DNA from: Phaeospirillum sp.
GTDB lineage: Bacteria; Pseudomonadota; Alphaproteobacteria; Rhodospirillales; Magnetospirillaceae
Direction: 5' to 3'
NCBI GenBank assembly: GCA_030651575.1
Contig: JAUSFB010000048.1
Location: 186,001-250,000 of the forward strand
DNA length: 64,000 nucleotides
Part shown: positions 34,108 through 43,170 of the stretch, in pieces
Layout of the letters: each line of letters starts with the position of its first letter
How positions within the stretch are numbered: the stretch's first letter is position 1
Notes under the pieces: model-generated
Told to the model about the DNA's origin: nothing
Seen by the model: only the letters and a program-made list of their open reading frames with translations
Databases searched by the model: none
Made by a program: the position numbers and the translations under genes

Positions 34108-35049
34108 ATGACCGAACGGATATTTCAACTGGCCGGCAAGCGGGTCTGGGTGGTCGGCCATCGCGGCATGGCCGGCTCGGCCATCATGCGGCGGCTGCAA
34201 GGCGAGGGCTGCCACATCCTGACCGTGGGGCGGGACGCTCTGGACCTGCGCCGTCAGGCCGAGGTCGAGGACTGGATGGCCGCCAACAAGCCCGAGGCGG
34301 TGTTCCTCGCCGCCGCCACGGTGGGCGGAATTCTCGCCAACAGCACGCGGCCGGCGGAGTTCCTCTACGACAACCTCGCCATCGAGACCAACGTCATCCA
34401 CAGCGCATGGCGGACGGGAGTGGCCAAGCTGCTGTTCCTGGGCTCCAACTGCATCTATCCCCGTCTGACGGACCAGCCGCTGACCGAGGACATGCTGCTG
34501 ACCGGCCCGCTGGAGCCCACCAACGAGTGGTACGCCATCGCCAAGATCGCCGGCGTCAAGCTGTGCCAAGCCTATCGCCGCCAGTATGGCTGCGACTTCA
34601 TCTCGGTGCTGCCGGCGGGACTGTTCGGCCTGGGTGACCGCTACGACCCGGCTCATGGCCATGTGGCGGCGGCGCTGATGATGCGCATCCACGACGCCAA
34701 GCTCCGGGGCCTGGACAGCGTCACCCTATGGGGTACCGGCACACCGCTGCGCGAGTTCATGTATTCGGAAGACATGGCCGACGGCGCCGTCTTCCTGATG
34801 CAGCATTACTCCGGCGAGGAGATGCTGAACATGGGCAGCGGTGCCGAATACTCCATCCGCCAGCTGGCCGAGGCCATCGCGCGGGTGGTGGGGTGGAGCG
34901 GCAGCTTCGCCTTCGACGCCTCCAAGCCCGACGGCATGCCGCGCAAGTTCATGGACTCCGCCAAGGCGCACGCCCTGGGCTGGACGCCGCGCACCTCGCT
35001 GGATGACGGACTAAGGGCCGCCTACCAGGATTACATGGCTCGTCATTGA
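34108..35049 (+). CDS. fcl: GDP-L-fucose synthase
   Basis: A 313-residue extended SDR that converts GDP-4-keto-6-deoxymannose to GDP-L-fucose by 3,5-epimerisation and reduction. It matches the family strongly: VWVVGHRGMAGSAIMRRL, LGSNCIYPRLTDQPLTEDML, TGPLEPTNEWYAIAKIAG (catalytic Tyr-x3-Lys) and CQAYRRQYGCDFISVLP. The segment after that, AGLFGLGDRYDPAHGHV, departs from the usual PTNLYGP-type sequence, so altered substrate preference is possible. The expected partner GDP-mannose 4,6-dehydratase (Gmd) is not in the window. It ends 25 nt from the convergent SIS gene. Confidence 0.88.
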   Translation: MTERIFQLAGKRVWVVGHRGMAGSAIMRRLQGEGCHILTVGRDALDLRRQAEVEDWMAANKPEAVFLAAATVGGILANSTRPAEFLYDNLAIETNVIHSAWRTGVAKLLFLGSNCIYPRLTDQPLTEDMLLTGPLEPTNEWYAIAKIAGVKLCQAYRRQYGCDFISVLPAGLFGLGDRYDPAHGHVAAALMMRIHDAKLRGLDSVTLWGTGTPLREFMYSEDMADGAVFLMQHYSGEEMLNMGSGAEYSIRQLAEAIARVVGWSGSFAFDASKPDGMPRKFMDSAKAHALGWTPRTSLDDGLRAAYQDYMARH

Positions 35050-35074
35050 GCCAACCCGCAGCCCGGCTAAAAGC

Positions 35075-35695
35075 CTAAAACCGCCGTGCGGCGACCAGAT
35101 CCCGAGGCATGCGGTTCATGCGGATGAACTGGGCCAGCACATGCATCAACGACTGATGCACGTCTTCGATCACGCCGTAATTGTCGGCGGCGACGTGAAG
35201 ATTGACCTCGGCCAGCTTGGCGGCCCGACCGCCGGTGAAGCCGGTCAGGGCGATGGTCCGCACCCCGTTGTCGCGCGCCCATTGGACGGCGCGGACGATA
35301 TTTTCGGAATCGCCCGACGAGCTGATGACGATCAGCACGTCGCCGGGCCGCGCGAAGGTTTTCAGCTGGTAGGCGAACACCTCGGCATAGTCCAGATCAT
35401 TGGCGATGGCGGTAATGATCTCGATGGTGGCCGACAGGCTGTGAACCCTGGGCTTCAGGCAGGTATCGGTCTGGATGCCCTTGACGTGATCGCAGATCAG
35501 GTGGTTGGAGATAGCCGCCGAGCCGCCATTGCCGCAGGCATAGACATGGGCGTCGGCCTCCAGCGCCTCGGACAGCACGATCCCGGCCGCCGCCAGGGCG
35601 CTTTTCGGAACCGTGGCCAGGGCCTGGGTGATCTGGCCGCTATAGGACTCGTAAAAGGCGGCGATGCTGGAATAAGGCTTGGTTGGAAACGTCAT
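35075..35695 (-). CDS. SIS-domain sugar isomerase (GmhA/DiaA-like)
   Basis: A 206-residue SIS protein: CGNGGSAAISNHLICDHVKG, SLSATIEIITAIANDLDYAEVF and VLIVISSSGDSENIVRAVQWA show the phosphosugar pocket. It is more divergent from sedoheptulose-7-phosphate isomerase than the second copy at 42552. I start at ATG 35695 with AAGGA about 9 nt upstream; the open frame upstream lies inside the polymerase gene. The start overlaps that gene's stop (ATGA). It could make a heptose precursor for a capsule-type GDP-heptose or act on another phosphosugar. Confidence 0.8.
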   Translation of the reverse strand: MTFPTKPYSSIAAFYESYSGQITQALATVPKSALAAAGIVLSEALEADAHVYACGNGGSAAISNHLICDHVKGIQTDTCLKPRVHSLSATIEIITAIANDLDYAEVFAYQLKTFARPGDVLIVISSSGDSENIVRAVQWARDNGVRTIALTGFTGGRAAKLAEVNLHVAADNYGVIEDVHQSLMHVLAQFIRMNRMPRDLVAARRF

Positions 35696-36942
35696 GGACG
35701 AGATCCTTGGGGTTCCGGGGCGGATCGGGAATCGGCGCTCGGGTCGCGCCTGGCCGAAACCGCCACGCACAGCGCCGATGTAAGCCATAAGGTTCCCAAC
35801 CACCAGCTCTGCCACACGCCATAACTGACGCTGGCGACGATAAAAGCGCAGGCCATGGAGGCCGCCATCATGGCCGCGTCAACCCGCGTCGGCGCCGTAG
35901 CGACGACACGGCCCAGCGCCAGCATCAGACCGCAGACCAGCAAGGCCCCGACGCCACCCAGTTCCAGCCAGATCTGACCGGGACTGTTATGGGGGTGCAG
36001 CGGCATCAGCTGTTCGTCCACCACTTCATTTCCGGGCCGCCTGACCTCGACCTTGTCCTCGCCGCCGGGGATGGATCGCGCCGCCTCGATCCCCCATCCC
36101 CGCAGCGGGTGGTCCATGGTCCGGGTCGCGCTGAAGACCCAGATGGTCAGGCGATGATGGGCGGAATTGGGCAAAAAGGCAAAGTCGTCGGATGTCTGCT
36201 GCGGCGAGGGCGCCCAGGCCAGCAGGGGAAAGGCCAGAATGACGACGGCGAACGCGGCGCTCAGGCCATGACCGGCCGATCGCCGCCACCGCCACGCCGC
36301 CAGAAACACCACGGGCAGGGCCAGCAGGGACAGCTTGGCCGACAGGGTATGCCCGCCGATGAAGGCAAGGCCGCCCATGATCACGATGGCGACCGGCCAG
36401 AGACGGAAACCATTCCGCCAGGCCGCCACCGCGGCGGGAGCCAGCAAGACGGCGCAAACGGTCATTCCACGACCCAATCGCGGCGTATAGAGGTCGTATG
36501 CGGGATGATTGGCGTAAAACCGCATCCCCCCCGGACCACCCACATAGACCTCGATCAGAATCATGGTCAGGGCTCCGGTCACCCCGATGGCCAGGGCGGA
36601 CCGCACCCGCCGTTGCCCCGGCTCGTCGAAACGACCGGCCAGGGCGACCAGCAGCAATCCGCCGGCCGCCAGGGCGACCAACCGCAGCACCGTGTGGAGG
36701 CCTTGTGGCGCCTCGATGGTCCAGACCATGGACACCGCCGCCCAGGCGATGATCGCCGCCAGAATCGCCGCGCCTGGCCGCCAGACATGGCGCCAGGGCC
36801 GGTGACGGCGGCCGAGAATCAGGGCGGCAACCGCCACGACCGTGAACAGCGGCGCCATGCCCAAAGGCGCATAGAGGGCGAGAGTCGGACCGGCCAGCGC
36901 CGCCAGGGCGAGGGGATGGGACTCGTCGGCGCGGCCCACCAT
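35692..36942 (-). CDS. O-antigen polymerase/ligase family membrane protein
   Basis: A 416-residue protein with about ten to twelve membrane segments and one large loop (about 235-325). The loop ends HPHNSPGQIWLELGGVGALL, the family motif of PF04932 (Wzy polymerase/WaaL ligase). Wzy and WaaL cannot be distinguished from sequence alone. It lies between wecB (1-nt gap) and the SIS isomerase (4-nt overlap), forming a three-gene minus-strand operon that converges on the main cluster. It would polymerise O-units or attach them to lipid A-core in the inner membrane. Confidence 0.82.
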   Translation of the reverse strand: MVGRADESHPLALAALAGPTLALYAPLGMAPLFTVVAVAALILGRRHRPWRHVWRPGAAILAAIIAWAAVSMVWTIEAPQGLHTVLRLVALAAGGLLLVALAGRFDEPGQRRVRSALAIGVTGALTMILIEVYVGGPGGMRFYANHPAYDLYTPRLGRGMTVCAVLLAPAAVAAWRNGFRLWPVAIVIMGGLAFIGGHTLSAKLSLLALPVVFLAAWRWRRSAGHGLSAAFAVVILAFPLLAWAPSPQQTSDDFAFLPNSAHHRLTIWVFSATRTMDHPLRGWGIEAARSIPGGEDKVEVRRPGNEVVDEQLMPLHPHNSPGQIWLELGGVGALLVCGLMLALGRVVATAPTRVDAAMMAASMACAFIVASVSYGVWQSWWLGTLWLTSALCVAVSARRDPSADSRSAPEPQGSRP

Positions 36943-36943
36943 A

Positions 36944-38053
36944 TCAGAAACGCTCCTCCAGAACCGCGGCGATCCGCCGGGCCGCCTGACCGTCCCAGTA
37001 TTCGGGAATCCGGCCGGCCTTGCCGCCGGTCGCCAGACTGTCGCGGGCGGCGGCGAGAATCAGGGCGGGGTCGCGGCCGATCAGGATATTGGTGCCGAAC
37101 TCCACCGTCACCGGCCGCTCGGTATTGTCGCGCAGCGTCAGGCACGGAATGCCCAGCGCGGTGGTCTCCTCCTGGATACCGCCGGAATCGGTCAGCACCA
37201 GACGGGCGGACTTCATCAGCCCCAGCATGGCAAGGTAACCCTGCGGCCCCAGGGCCAGGATGCGGCGGCCGTCCAGCAGGCCGGTCAGGCCGGCGGCGTC
37301 GATCCGGGCGCGGGTGCGCGGGTGCAGTGGCAACACCACCGGCAGGGTCTCGCCGATCTCGGCCAGACAGCCCAGCAATCGCCGCAGCACCGCCGGGTCA
37401 TCCACATTGGAGGGGCGGTGCAAGGTGGAAACCGCAAAGCCCGCCGGCGCGACGAACCCGGCGACGGCCAGGGTCGCGGCCGGGGCGATGGCGCGGGGCA
37501 GATTGGCGATCAGGGTGTCGATCATGACATTGCCGACAAAGTGGATGCGGGCGGCGTCGATACCCTCGGCGGCAAGATTGGCGGCGGCGGTCCGCTCGGT
37601 GGTGAACAGCAGGTCGGACAGCTGATCGGTCAGAACCCGGTTGATCTCCTCCGGCATGGCGCGATCGCCCGAGCGCAGGCCGGCTTCCACATGCACCACC
37701 GGAACGCCTTTCTTGGCGGCCACCAGGGCGCAGGCCAGGGTTGAATTGACGTCGCCCACCACCAAGACGATGGGATCGCGGGCGGCGTCCAGCACCGGCT
37801 CGAACCGGATCATCACTTCGGCGGTCTGCACCGCGTGGCTGCCCGAACCCACTTCCAGGTTGGCGTCGGGGGCCGGCATGCCGAGTTCGGCGAAGAATCT
37901 CTCGTTCATATCGGGGTCGTAATGCTGACCGGTATGGACCAGAAACGGCGACAGACGGGCGGAGTCCCTCAAGACGGCGACGATGGGAGCCGCCTTCATG
38001 TAGTTGGGGCGGGCTCCGACCACGCAGACAACCGTTCTGGAGCGCTTCGGCAT
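36944..38053 (-). CDS. wecB: UDP-GlcNAc 2-epimerase, non-hydrolysing
   Basis: A 369-residue enzyme interconverting UDP-GlcNAc and UDP-ManNAc. Signatures are CVVGARPNYMKAAPI, VHTGQHYDPDMNERFF, VVGDVNSTLA, HVEAGLRSGDRAMPEEINR, STLHRPSNVDD and LTDSGGIQEETTALG. ATG 38053 is preferred to the TTG just before it. It differs in family subtype from NeuC at 2550: this one keeps UDP on the sugar. It heads the minus-strand operon with the polymerase/ligase gene. UDP-ManNAc dehydrogenase (WecC) was not seen. Confidence 0.93.
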   Translation of the reverse strand: MPKRSRTVVCVVGARPNYMKAAPIVAVLRDSARLSPFLVHTGQHYDPDMNERFFAELGMPAPDANLEVGSGSHAVQTAEVMIRFEPVLDAARDPIVLVVGDVNSTLACALVAAKKGVPVVHVEAGLRSGDRAMPEEINRVLTDQLSDLLFTTERTAAANLAAEGIDAARIHFVGNVMIDTLIANLPRAIAPAATLAVAGFVAPAGFAVSTLHRPSNVDDPAVLRRLLGCLAEIGETLPVVLPLHPRTRARIDAAGLTGLLDGRRILALGPQGYLAMLGLMKSARLVLTDSGGIQEETTALGIPCLTLRDNTERPVTVEFGTNILIGRDPALILAAARDSLATGGKAGRIPEYWDGQAARRIAAVLEERF

Positions 38054-38112
38054 CAACGAAACCTTTTGCAGTGCCGGCTGTATATAGCCGCTGCCCTGGT
38101 GTGAATCCAGCG

Positions 38113-38139
38113 TTTACGGCGGCGTCAATTTGCTATATC
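38113..38139 (+). promoter_or_regulatory. Weak candidate promoter for purH
   Basis: In the 121-nt divergent gap between wecB and purH, TTTACG (38113-38118) and TATATC (38134-38139) are separated by 15 nt, shorter than the preferred 17. The -10 is good and the -35 is poor. A GGAGG ribosome site at 38161-38165 stands 9 nt before the purH ATG. Confidence 0.25.
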
Positions 38140-38174
38140 CCCCACAAATCCCGTCCAGCCGGAGGCCTCGCCCC

Positions 38175-39755
38175 ATGACCGATCTGTCCCCCGTTCGCCG
38201 CGCCCTGTTTTCGGTCTCGGACAAGTCCGGGCTGCTTGAGTTCGCCCGCTTCCTCGCCGGCCAGGGCGTCGAGATCCTGTCCACCGGCGGCACCGCCAAA
38301 GCCATCCGGGACGCCGGCATCGCGGTAAAGGACGTGGCCGACCATACCGGCTTTCCCGAGATGCTGGACGGACGGGTCAAGACCCTGCACCCCAAAGTCC
38401 ACGGTGGATTGCTGGGCATCCGCGGCAATGCCGAACACGAAGCGGCCATGGCCGCACACGGCATCGCCCCCATCGACCTGCTGGTGGTCAACCTCTATCC
38501 GTTCGAGGCCACCGTGGCCAAGGGCGCCGGTTATGACGAATGCGTCGAGAATATCGATATCGGCGGCCCCGCCATGATCCGCGCCGCCTCCAAGAATCAT
38601 GCCGCCGTCACCGTGGTGGTGGATGTGGAGGATTACGCGGTTGTGATGGCGGAAATGACGGCCAATGCCGGCGCCACCACCCTGGCCCTGCGCAAGCGTC
38701 TGGCCGCCACCGCCTATGCCCGCACCGGCGCCTATGACGCCGCCATTTCCCAGTGGTTCGCCAAGGAATTGGGCGACGCCTTCCCGCGCCGGGTCGTGGT
38801 TGCCGGCGAGTTGAAGCAGTCCCTGCGCTATGGCGAGAATCCGCATCAGCAGGCGGCCTTCTACGTCACCGGCCGTCACCGCCCCGGCGTTTCCACCGCC
38901 CGGCAGCTTCAGGGCAAGGAACTCAGCTACAACAATTTGAACGACACCGACGCCGCCTTCGAGCTGGCCGGCGAGTTCGACGAGCCGGCCGTGGCCATCA
39001 TCAAGCACGCCAACCCTTGCGGCGTCGCCATCGGCTCCGACCTGAAAAGCGCCTATCTCCGCGCCCTGGCCTGCGACCCGGTCTCGGCCTTTGGCGGCAT
39101 CGTCGCGGTCAACCGCAAGCTGGACGGCGCCACGGCGGAAGAAATCGCCAAGCTGTTCACCGAAGTGGTGATCGCGCCCGAGGCCGATGACGCCGCCGTG
39201 GCCGCCTTCGCCACCAAGAAAAATCTGCGCCTGTTGGTGACCGGCGGCATGCCGGACCCGTCCGAGGCGGGCATGACCCTGCGGCCGGTGGCCGGCGGCT
39301 ATCTGTTCCAGACCAAGGATAACGGCCGGATCAGCCTTCAGGAGCTGAAGGTGGTGACCAAGCGCGCCCCCACCGAGCAGGAGCTGAAAGACCTGCTCTG
39401 CGCCTTCCGCATCTGCAAGCATGTCAAATCCAATGCCATCATCTATGTAAAGAACGGCGCCACCGTGGGCATCGGCGCCGGCCAGATGAGCCGGGTCGAC
39501 TCCTCGCGCATCGCCGCCTGGAAAAGCCAGGAGGCCGCTAGCGCCGCCGGTCAGGCCCAACCCGGCACCATCGGTTCGGTGGTGGCGTCCGACGCCTTCT
39601 TCCCCTTCGCCGACGGCCTGCTGGCGGCGGCGGCGGCGGGAGCCACGGCAGTGATTCAGCCGGGCGGGTCCATGCGTGACGCCGAGGTGATCGCGGCGGC
39701 CGATGAAAAGGGCCTTGCCATGGTGTTTACCGGCATGCGTCACTTCCGGCATTAA
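38175..39755 (+). CDS. purH: Bifunctional AICAR formyltransferase/IMP cyclohydrolase
   Basis: A 526-residue enzyme catalysing the last two steps of IMP synthesis. The N-terminal IMP cyclohydrolase part shows [43 protein letters not shown] and [17 protein letters not shown]. The formyltransferase part shows [43 protein letters not shown] with the catalytic Lys-His, and the C-terminal GMRHFRH. ATG 38175 has GGAGG 9 nt upstream. It is a housekeeping gene separating the minus-strand glycan operon from the next glycosyltransferase. Confidence 0.97.
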   Translation: MTDLSPVRRALFSVSDKSGLLEFARFLAGQGVEILSTGGTAKAIRDAGIAVKDVADHTGFPEMLDGRVKTLHPKVHGGLLGIRGNAEHEAAMAAHGIAPIDLLVVNLYPFEATVAKGAGYDECVENIDIGGPAMIRAASKNHAAVTVVVDVEDYAVVMAEMTANAGATTLALRKRLAATAYARTGAYDAAISQWFAKELGDAFPRRVVVAGELKQSLRYGENPHQQAAFYVTGRHRPGVSTARQLQGKELSYNNLNDTDAAFELAGEFDEPAVAIIKHANPCGVAIGSDLKSAYLRALACDPVSAFGGIVAVNRKLDGATAEEIAKLFTEVVIAPEADDAAVAAFATKKNLRLLVTGGMPDPSEAGMTLRPVAGGYLFQTKDNGRISLQELKVVTKRAPTEQELKDLLCAFRICKHVKSNAIIYVKNGATVGIGAGQMSRVDSSRIAAWKSQEAASAAGQAQPGTIGSVVASDAFFPFADGLLAAAAAGATAVIQPGGSMRDAEVIAAADEKGLAMVFTGMRHFRH

Positions 39756-39772
39756 ACTCTAGGAGCGGGTCC

Positions 39773-40486
39773 ATGGCCGTCAGCAAACTGTCCGTCGTCA
39801 TTCCTTGTTACAACGAGGAAAAGACTCTCGGGGCCATTGTCGAGCGCGTCCTGGCGGCGGATCGTTGCGGCCTGGACATCGAGATCGTCATCGTCGACGA
39901 CGCCTCTCGCGACCAGTCCGTGGCGGTGATGGCGGAGCTGGCGGCCCGGCATCCCGAGATCACCACCGCCGGGCATACGGTCAACCAGGGCAAGGGCGCC
40001 GCCCTGCGCACCGGCTTCGCCAAGGCCACCGGCGACATCGTGCTGGTGCAAGACGCCGACCTGGAATACAGCCCGAGCGATTATCCCAAGCTGTTGAAGC
40101 CCTTCCTGGACGGCCGCGCCGACGTCGTCTTCGGTTCGCGCTTTCGCGGCGGCGAGGAGGTGCGGGTGCTGTATTTCTGGCACTCCATCGGCAACACGGT
40201 TCTGACTCTGGCGTCGAACATGTTCACCGACCTCAATCTCACCGACATGGAGACCTGCTACAAGGCCTTCAGGCGCGAGATCATCCAGGGCATCACCATC
40301 GTCGAGAACCGCTTCGGCTTCGAGCCGGAAATCACCGCCAAGGTGGCGAAGCTGCGCCCGCGCCCGCGCATCTACGAGGTGGGAATCAGCTATTCCGGCC
40401 GCACCTACGAAGAGGGCAAGAAGATCGGCTGGCGCGACGGCGTTCGCGCCATGTACTGCATCGCCCGCTACAACCTGTTCGACTGA
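39773..40486 (+). CDS. GT2 glycosyltransferase, dolichol-phosphate mannose synthase-like
   Basis: A 237-residue soluble GT-A enzyme with [59 protein letters not shown] (metal-binding DAD) and [11 protein letters not shown]. It lacks the C-terminal membrane segments of some homologues. Such enzymes load a sugar from an NDP donor onto polyprenyl phosphate on the cytoplasmic face. AGGAG precedes ATG 39773, 17 nt after purH. The following tiny membrane protein and GT-C-like protein could be its anchor and user of the lipid-linked sugar. Confidence 0.87.
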   Translation: MAVSKLSVVIPCYNEEKTLGAIVERVLAADRCGLDIEIVIVDDASRDQSVAVMAELAARHPEITTAGHTVNQGKGAALRTGFAKATGDIVLVQDADLEYSPSDYPKLLKPFLDGRADVVFGSRFRGGEEVRVLYFWHSIGNTVLTLASNMFTDLNLTDMETCYKAFRREIIQGITIVENRFGFEPEITAKVAKLRPRPRIYEVGISYSGRTYEEGKKIGWRDGVRAMYCIARYNLFD

Positions 40487-40500
40487 GCCCCGGAGCCGGA

Positions 40501-40614
40501 GTGAAACGCGCGGTTCCAGCCATGGCCTGGATGTGGGTGACCTTGGTCCTGGTCGCCTATCTGGCCCAGTTTCGCGGCATTTTTCCTGCCCTCGCCTCCA
40601 TGTGGCTATCGTGA
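40501..40614 (+). CDS. Small single-span membrane protein (37 aa)
   Basis: A short frame starting GTG at 40501, with GGAG-containing sequence just upstream. It encodes 37 residues: a basic N terminus (MKRAVPAM), one hydrophobic segment (WMWVTLVLVAYLAQF) and a short tail. Its TGA at 40612-40614 overlaps a GTG that starts the next large membrane protein (GTGA), as with most real gene pairs in this locus, and this supports translation. It might anchor the soluble GT2 enzyme, as small subunits do for eukaryotic dolichol-phosphate mannose synthase; that is only an analogy. Confidence 0.5.
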   Translation: MKRAVPAMAWMWVTLVLVAYLAQFRGIFPALASMWLS

Positions 40615-42536
40615 GCTGGGGCATCGTCGTCCTGATGTCAGCGTCCTGCCTGGGCTGGGGCGCGCTGGTCCTGCGGGCGGCCGGCATTGCCGGGGATCTG
40701 GCATGGCGCGAGCGTGCCGCATGGTCGTTCGGCCTCGGCATCGGCGCGATCGGCTGGCTGGGGTTCTTCGCCGCCCTGGCTGGACGTGTGGAGCCGGTGG
40801 TCTTCGCCGTGGTCTGTGCCGCCGGTCTGCCGGGCCTGTGGACCCTGCGCCGGATCGAGGTCTCGGGCGAGCGCCTCACCGCCTGGACCTGGGCCTTGCT
40901 GGCCCTGATCCTCGCCGTCCTGGCCGGCGACCTGATCGAGGGTCTGGCGCCGCCCACCGACGCCGACAGTCTCGCCTATCATTTCGCCATTCCCCGCCGA
41001 ATCTTGCTGGATCATCGGCTGGCCTTCGTGCCGCGCGCCGTCGATGGGGCGGTTCCCCTGCTGTTGCAGATGACCTATCTCGCCACCCTGGCCCTGGGGG
41101 GCGAACAGGCCATGACCTTATGGTGCGGGGTCTCGGGCTGGGCGGCGGTGGCGCTGACCTATGCCTTGGGGCGCACCGTTCTCGGCCGCGACTGGGCGCT
41201 GGCCGGGGCGCTGGCCATGGCGACCCTGCCTGCCTTCCTCTATGGCGCCGGCTCGGGTCAGGTCGAGGCGCGGCTGGCGGCCTTTACCGTGATCGCCGTC
41301 GCGGCGGCTCTCCGGGCGCGGGACCAGACCCGGCCGGGTTTCGCCGCCATTGCCGGCCTTGCCGCCGGTTTCGCCATGGGAGCCAAGTATCCCAGCCTTC
41401 TCCTGGTGTTCTTCTGCGGCCTCGCCCTGCTGATCCACCGCCGGGGCGTGCTGCTGGCGGCGGTCTTCTCGGCAGCGGCGCTGCTGGCCGGGCTGCAATG
41501 GTATGGCTGGAACTGGTGGAATACCGGAGACCCGCTGTTTCCGGTACTGTACGACGTCCTGCCCTATCACCCCGGCGTCGCCTGGAACACCGCGCAGAAC
41601 GCCATCTTCCAGCAATGGACCCGCGAGGTCGAGGCTCCGTTGCCGCGCGGCCTGCTGGATTTCCTGTTCTATCCCCTCCTGGCCACCTTCAATCCCCCCA
41701 GCGACATCGATGCCGGCCGGACCGGGTTGGGGGTATTGCCGGCCCTGCTGGTCCCGTTCGCCGCCATGGGGGCCTGGAGTCGCCGCCACCAGCCGGCGGC
41801 GCGGTCATGGATCGTCGCCGCCCTGATCTGCCTGGGATTCTACACCCTTTGGTTCGTGTTCGGCGCGTCGCAGCGGGTGCGGCACTATCTGCCGCTGATG
41901 CCGCTGATCATCGTGGGCCTGCTGGCCGCCGCCGAACGGGCCGGTTCGTCCACCGCTTCGCGGCACGCCCTCACGGCGGGAATCGCGGCGGTGCTGCTGC
42001 TTCAATCGGCGGGACAAGCGGTGTTCGCGCGCAACTTCGTCCACCGCCTGACCCAGGGCGAAAGCCGCCAGGCCTTTATCGAGCGCAATGTCCCCTGGGG
42101 ATTCGCCGCCGGTTGGGCCAATGCCAACCTTCCCGCCCATGCCAAGATCGCCGTGCAGGTCCGCCAATGGATCTACCTGCTGGACGCTCCCGCCTTCTTC
42201 GCTCATCCCATCGATCAGGCCGAGTTGGAGGTCCGCGAGGATAACAGGGACGAATGGCGGTTCTGGCGTCAGATGCGCGGCCTGGGCGTCACCCATCTTT
42301 TATTGGCCAGCGTCGATCCCACCGCCATCTCCAGACCCACCGACGAAGGCGGCCTGAACGGCATGCTGGGCCGCGCCATATCGGCCGGCTGCGGCCGTAC
42401 CGTCCAGACAATCACCGGGGCCGGGCCGGTGGCGTCCCGAACCTTGGGCGGGCAGCTGCCATACGCGTCGGAGGTTGCGGTGGTGGTGGTGGAACTGACC
42501 CCGGAAAGCTGCCGCCTTATACCGGCGAGCCAATGA
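40611..42536 (+). CDS. Polytopic membrane protein, probable GT-C glycosyltransferase
   Basis: A 641-residue integral membrane protein with about eleven hydrophobic segments. The first long loop contains LAPPTDADSLAYHFAIPRRI, whose Asp-x-Asp recalls GT-C catalytic loops of the ArnT/PMT type. AAGFAMGAKYPSLLLVFFCG follows in a membrane segment, and FGASQRVRHYLPLMPL near residue 420 is a common pattern in such enzymes. I take GTG 40611 because it overlaps the small upstream gene's stop; GTG 40602 is the alternative. It converges with gmhA, 15 nt away. Confidence 0.7.
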   Translation: MSWGIVVLMSASCLGWGALVLRAAGIAGDLAWRERAAWSFGLGIGAIGWLGFFAALAGRVEPVVFAVVCAAGLPGLWTLRRIEVSGERLTAWTWALLALILAVLAGDLIEGLAPPTDADSLAYHFAIPRRILLDHRLAFVPRAVDGAVPLLLQMTYLATLALGGEQAMTLWCGVSGWAAVALTYALGRTVLGRDWALAGALAMATLPAFLYGAGSGQVEARLAAFTVIAVAAALRARDQTRPGFAAIAGLAAGFAMGAKYPSLLLVFFCGLALLIHRRGVLLAAVFSAAALLAGLQWYGWNWWNTGDPLFPVLYDVLPYHPGVAWNTAQNAIFQQWTREVEAPLPRGLLDFLFYPLLATFNPPSDIDAGRTGLGVLPALLVPFAAMGAWSRRHQPAARSWIVAALICLGFYTLWFVFGASQRVRHYLPLMPLIIVGLLAAAERAGSSTASRHALTAGIAAVLLLQSAGQAVFARNFVHRLTQGESRQAFIERNVPWGFAAGWANANLPAHAKIAVQVRQWIYLLDAPAFFAHPIDQAELEVREDNRDEWRFWRQMRGLGVTHLLLASVDPTAISRPTDEGGLNGMLGRAISAGCGRTVQTITGAGPVASRTLGGQLPYASEVAVVVVELTPESCRLIPASQ

Positions 42537-42551
42537 ATCGGCTTGTCAGTA

Positions 42552-43133
42552 TTAACTGGCCGGAGCCGCCTTGGCTTCGACCTGATCGCAAAGCGCATGG
42601 CCGATCAGAATATGCATTTCCTGGATTCGGGCGGTGACGGTGCTGGGAACGATCAGCAGCGGATCGGCCAAGCCTACCATCTTGCCGCCATCGCGTCCGG
42701 TCAGGCCGGCCGCCACCAGCCCCATGTCGCGGGCCACCGCCAGCGCCGTCAGCACATTCGGGCTGTTGCCCGAGGTGGTGATGCCGATGGCGACGTCGCC
42801 CGGCCGCCCCAACGCCTCGATCTGACGCGAGAAAATCTCCTCGAACGAAAAGTCGTTGGCGCAGGCGGTCAGGGTCGAGGTATCGGTGGTCAGCGCCAGC
42901 GCCGCCAGGGCCTTGCGGTTATAGCGATAGCGAATCACCAGTTCGGCGGCCAGATGCTGGGCATCGGCGGCGCTGCCGCCATTGCCGAAGAACAAGATCT
43001 TGCCACCGCCGGCCAGACTGGCGAGGCAGGCTTCCACCAGCCTTTGAAACGGCTCGCGCACGGCGGCGCCGGTCTTGCCGAGGGTTTCGGCGTGCTCGGC
43101 GATCTGACGATCCAGGAAAGCGGCGAATTCCAT
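42552..43133 (-). CDS. gmhA: Phosphoheptose isomerase
   Basis: A 193-residue SIS-domain enzyme converting sedoheptulose 7-phosphate to D-glycero-D-manno-heptose 7-phosphate, the first LPS-core heptose step. Motifs are GGKILFFGNGGSAADAQHLAAEL, TDTSTLTACANDFSFEEIFSRQI and ITTSGNSPNVLTAL, all matching canonical GmhA. It is the standard copy; the paralogue at 35075 is divergent. It starts 37 nt downstream of the end of the glutamate dehydrogenase gene on the same strand, so it may be co-transcribed with it. Confidence 0.9.
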   Translation of the reverse strand: MEFAAFLDRQIAEHAETLGKTGAAVREPFQRLVEACLASLAGGGKILFFGNGGSAADAQHLAAELVIRYRYNRKALAALALTTDTSTLTACANDFSFEEIFSRQIEALGRPGDVAIGITTSGNSPNVLTALAVARDMGLVAAGLTGRDGGKMVGLADPLLIVPSTVTARIQEMHILIGHALCDQVEAKAAPAS

Positions 43134-43170
43134 TGAGTCCCTACCCGTGTTGACGGCGGATCGTTACTCC

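Noticed and set aside
32113-34692. 859-codon minus-strand frame opposite the membrane protein and fcl
   Set aside because: The Gly/Gln/His/Asp-rich product has no recognisable domain and crosses two well-supported plus-strand genes.
38016-38106. Possible promoter for wecB around TATATA on the minus strand
   Set aside because: There is a TATATA near 38080-38086 but no acceptable -35 at a usable distance.
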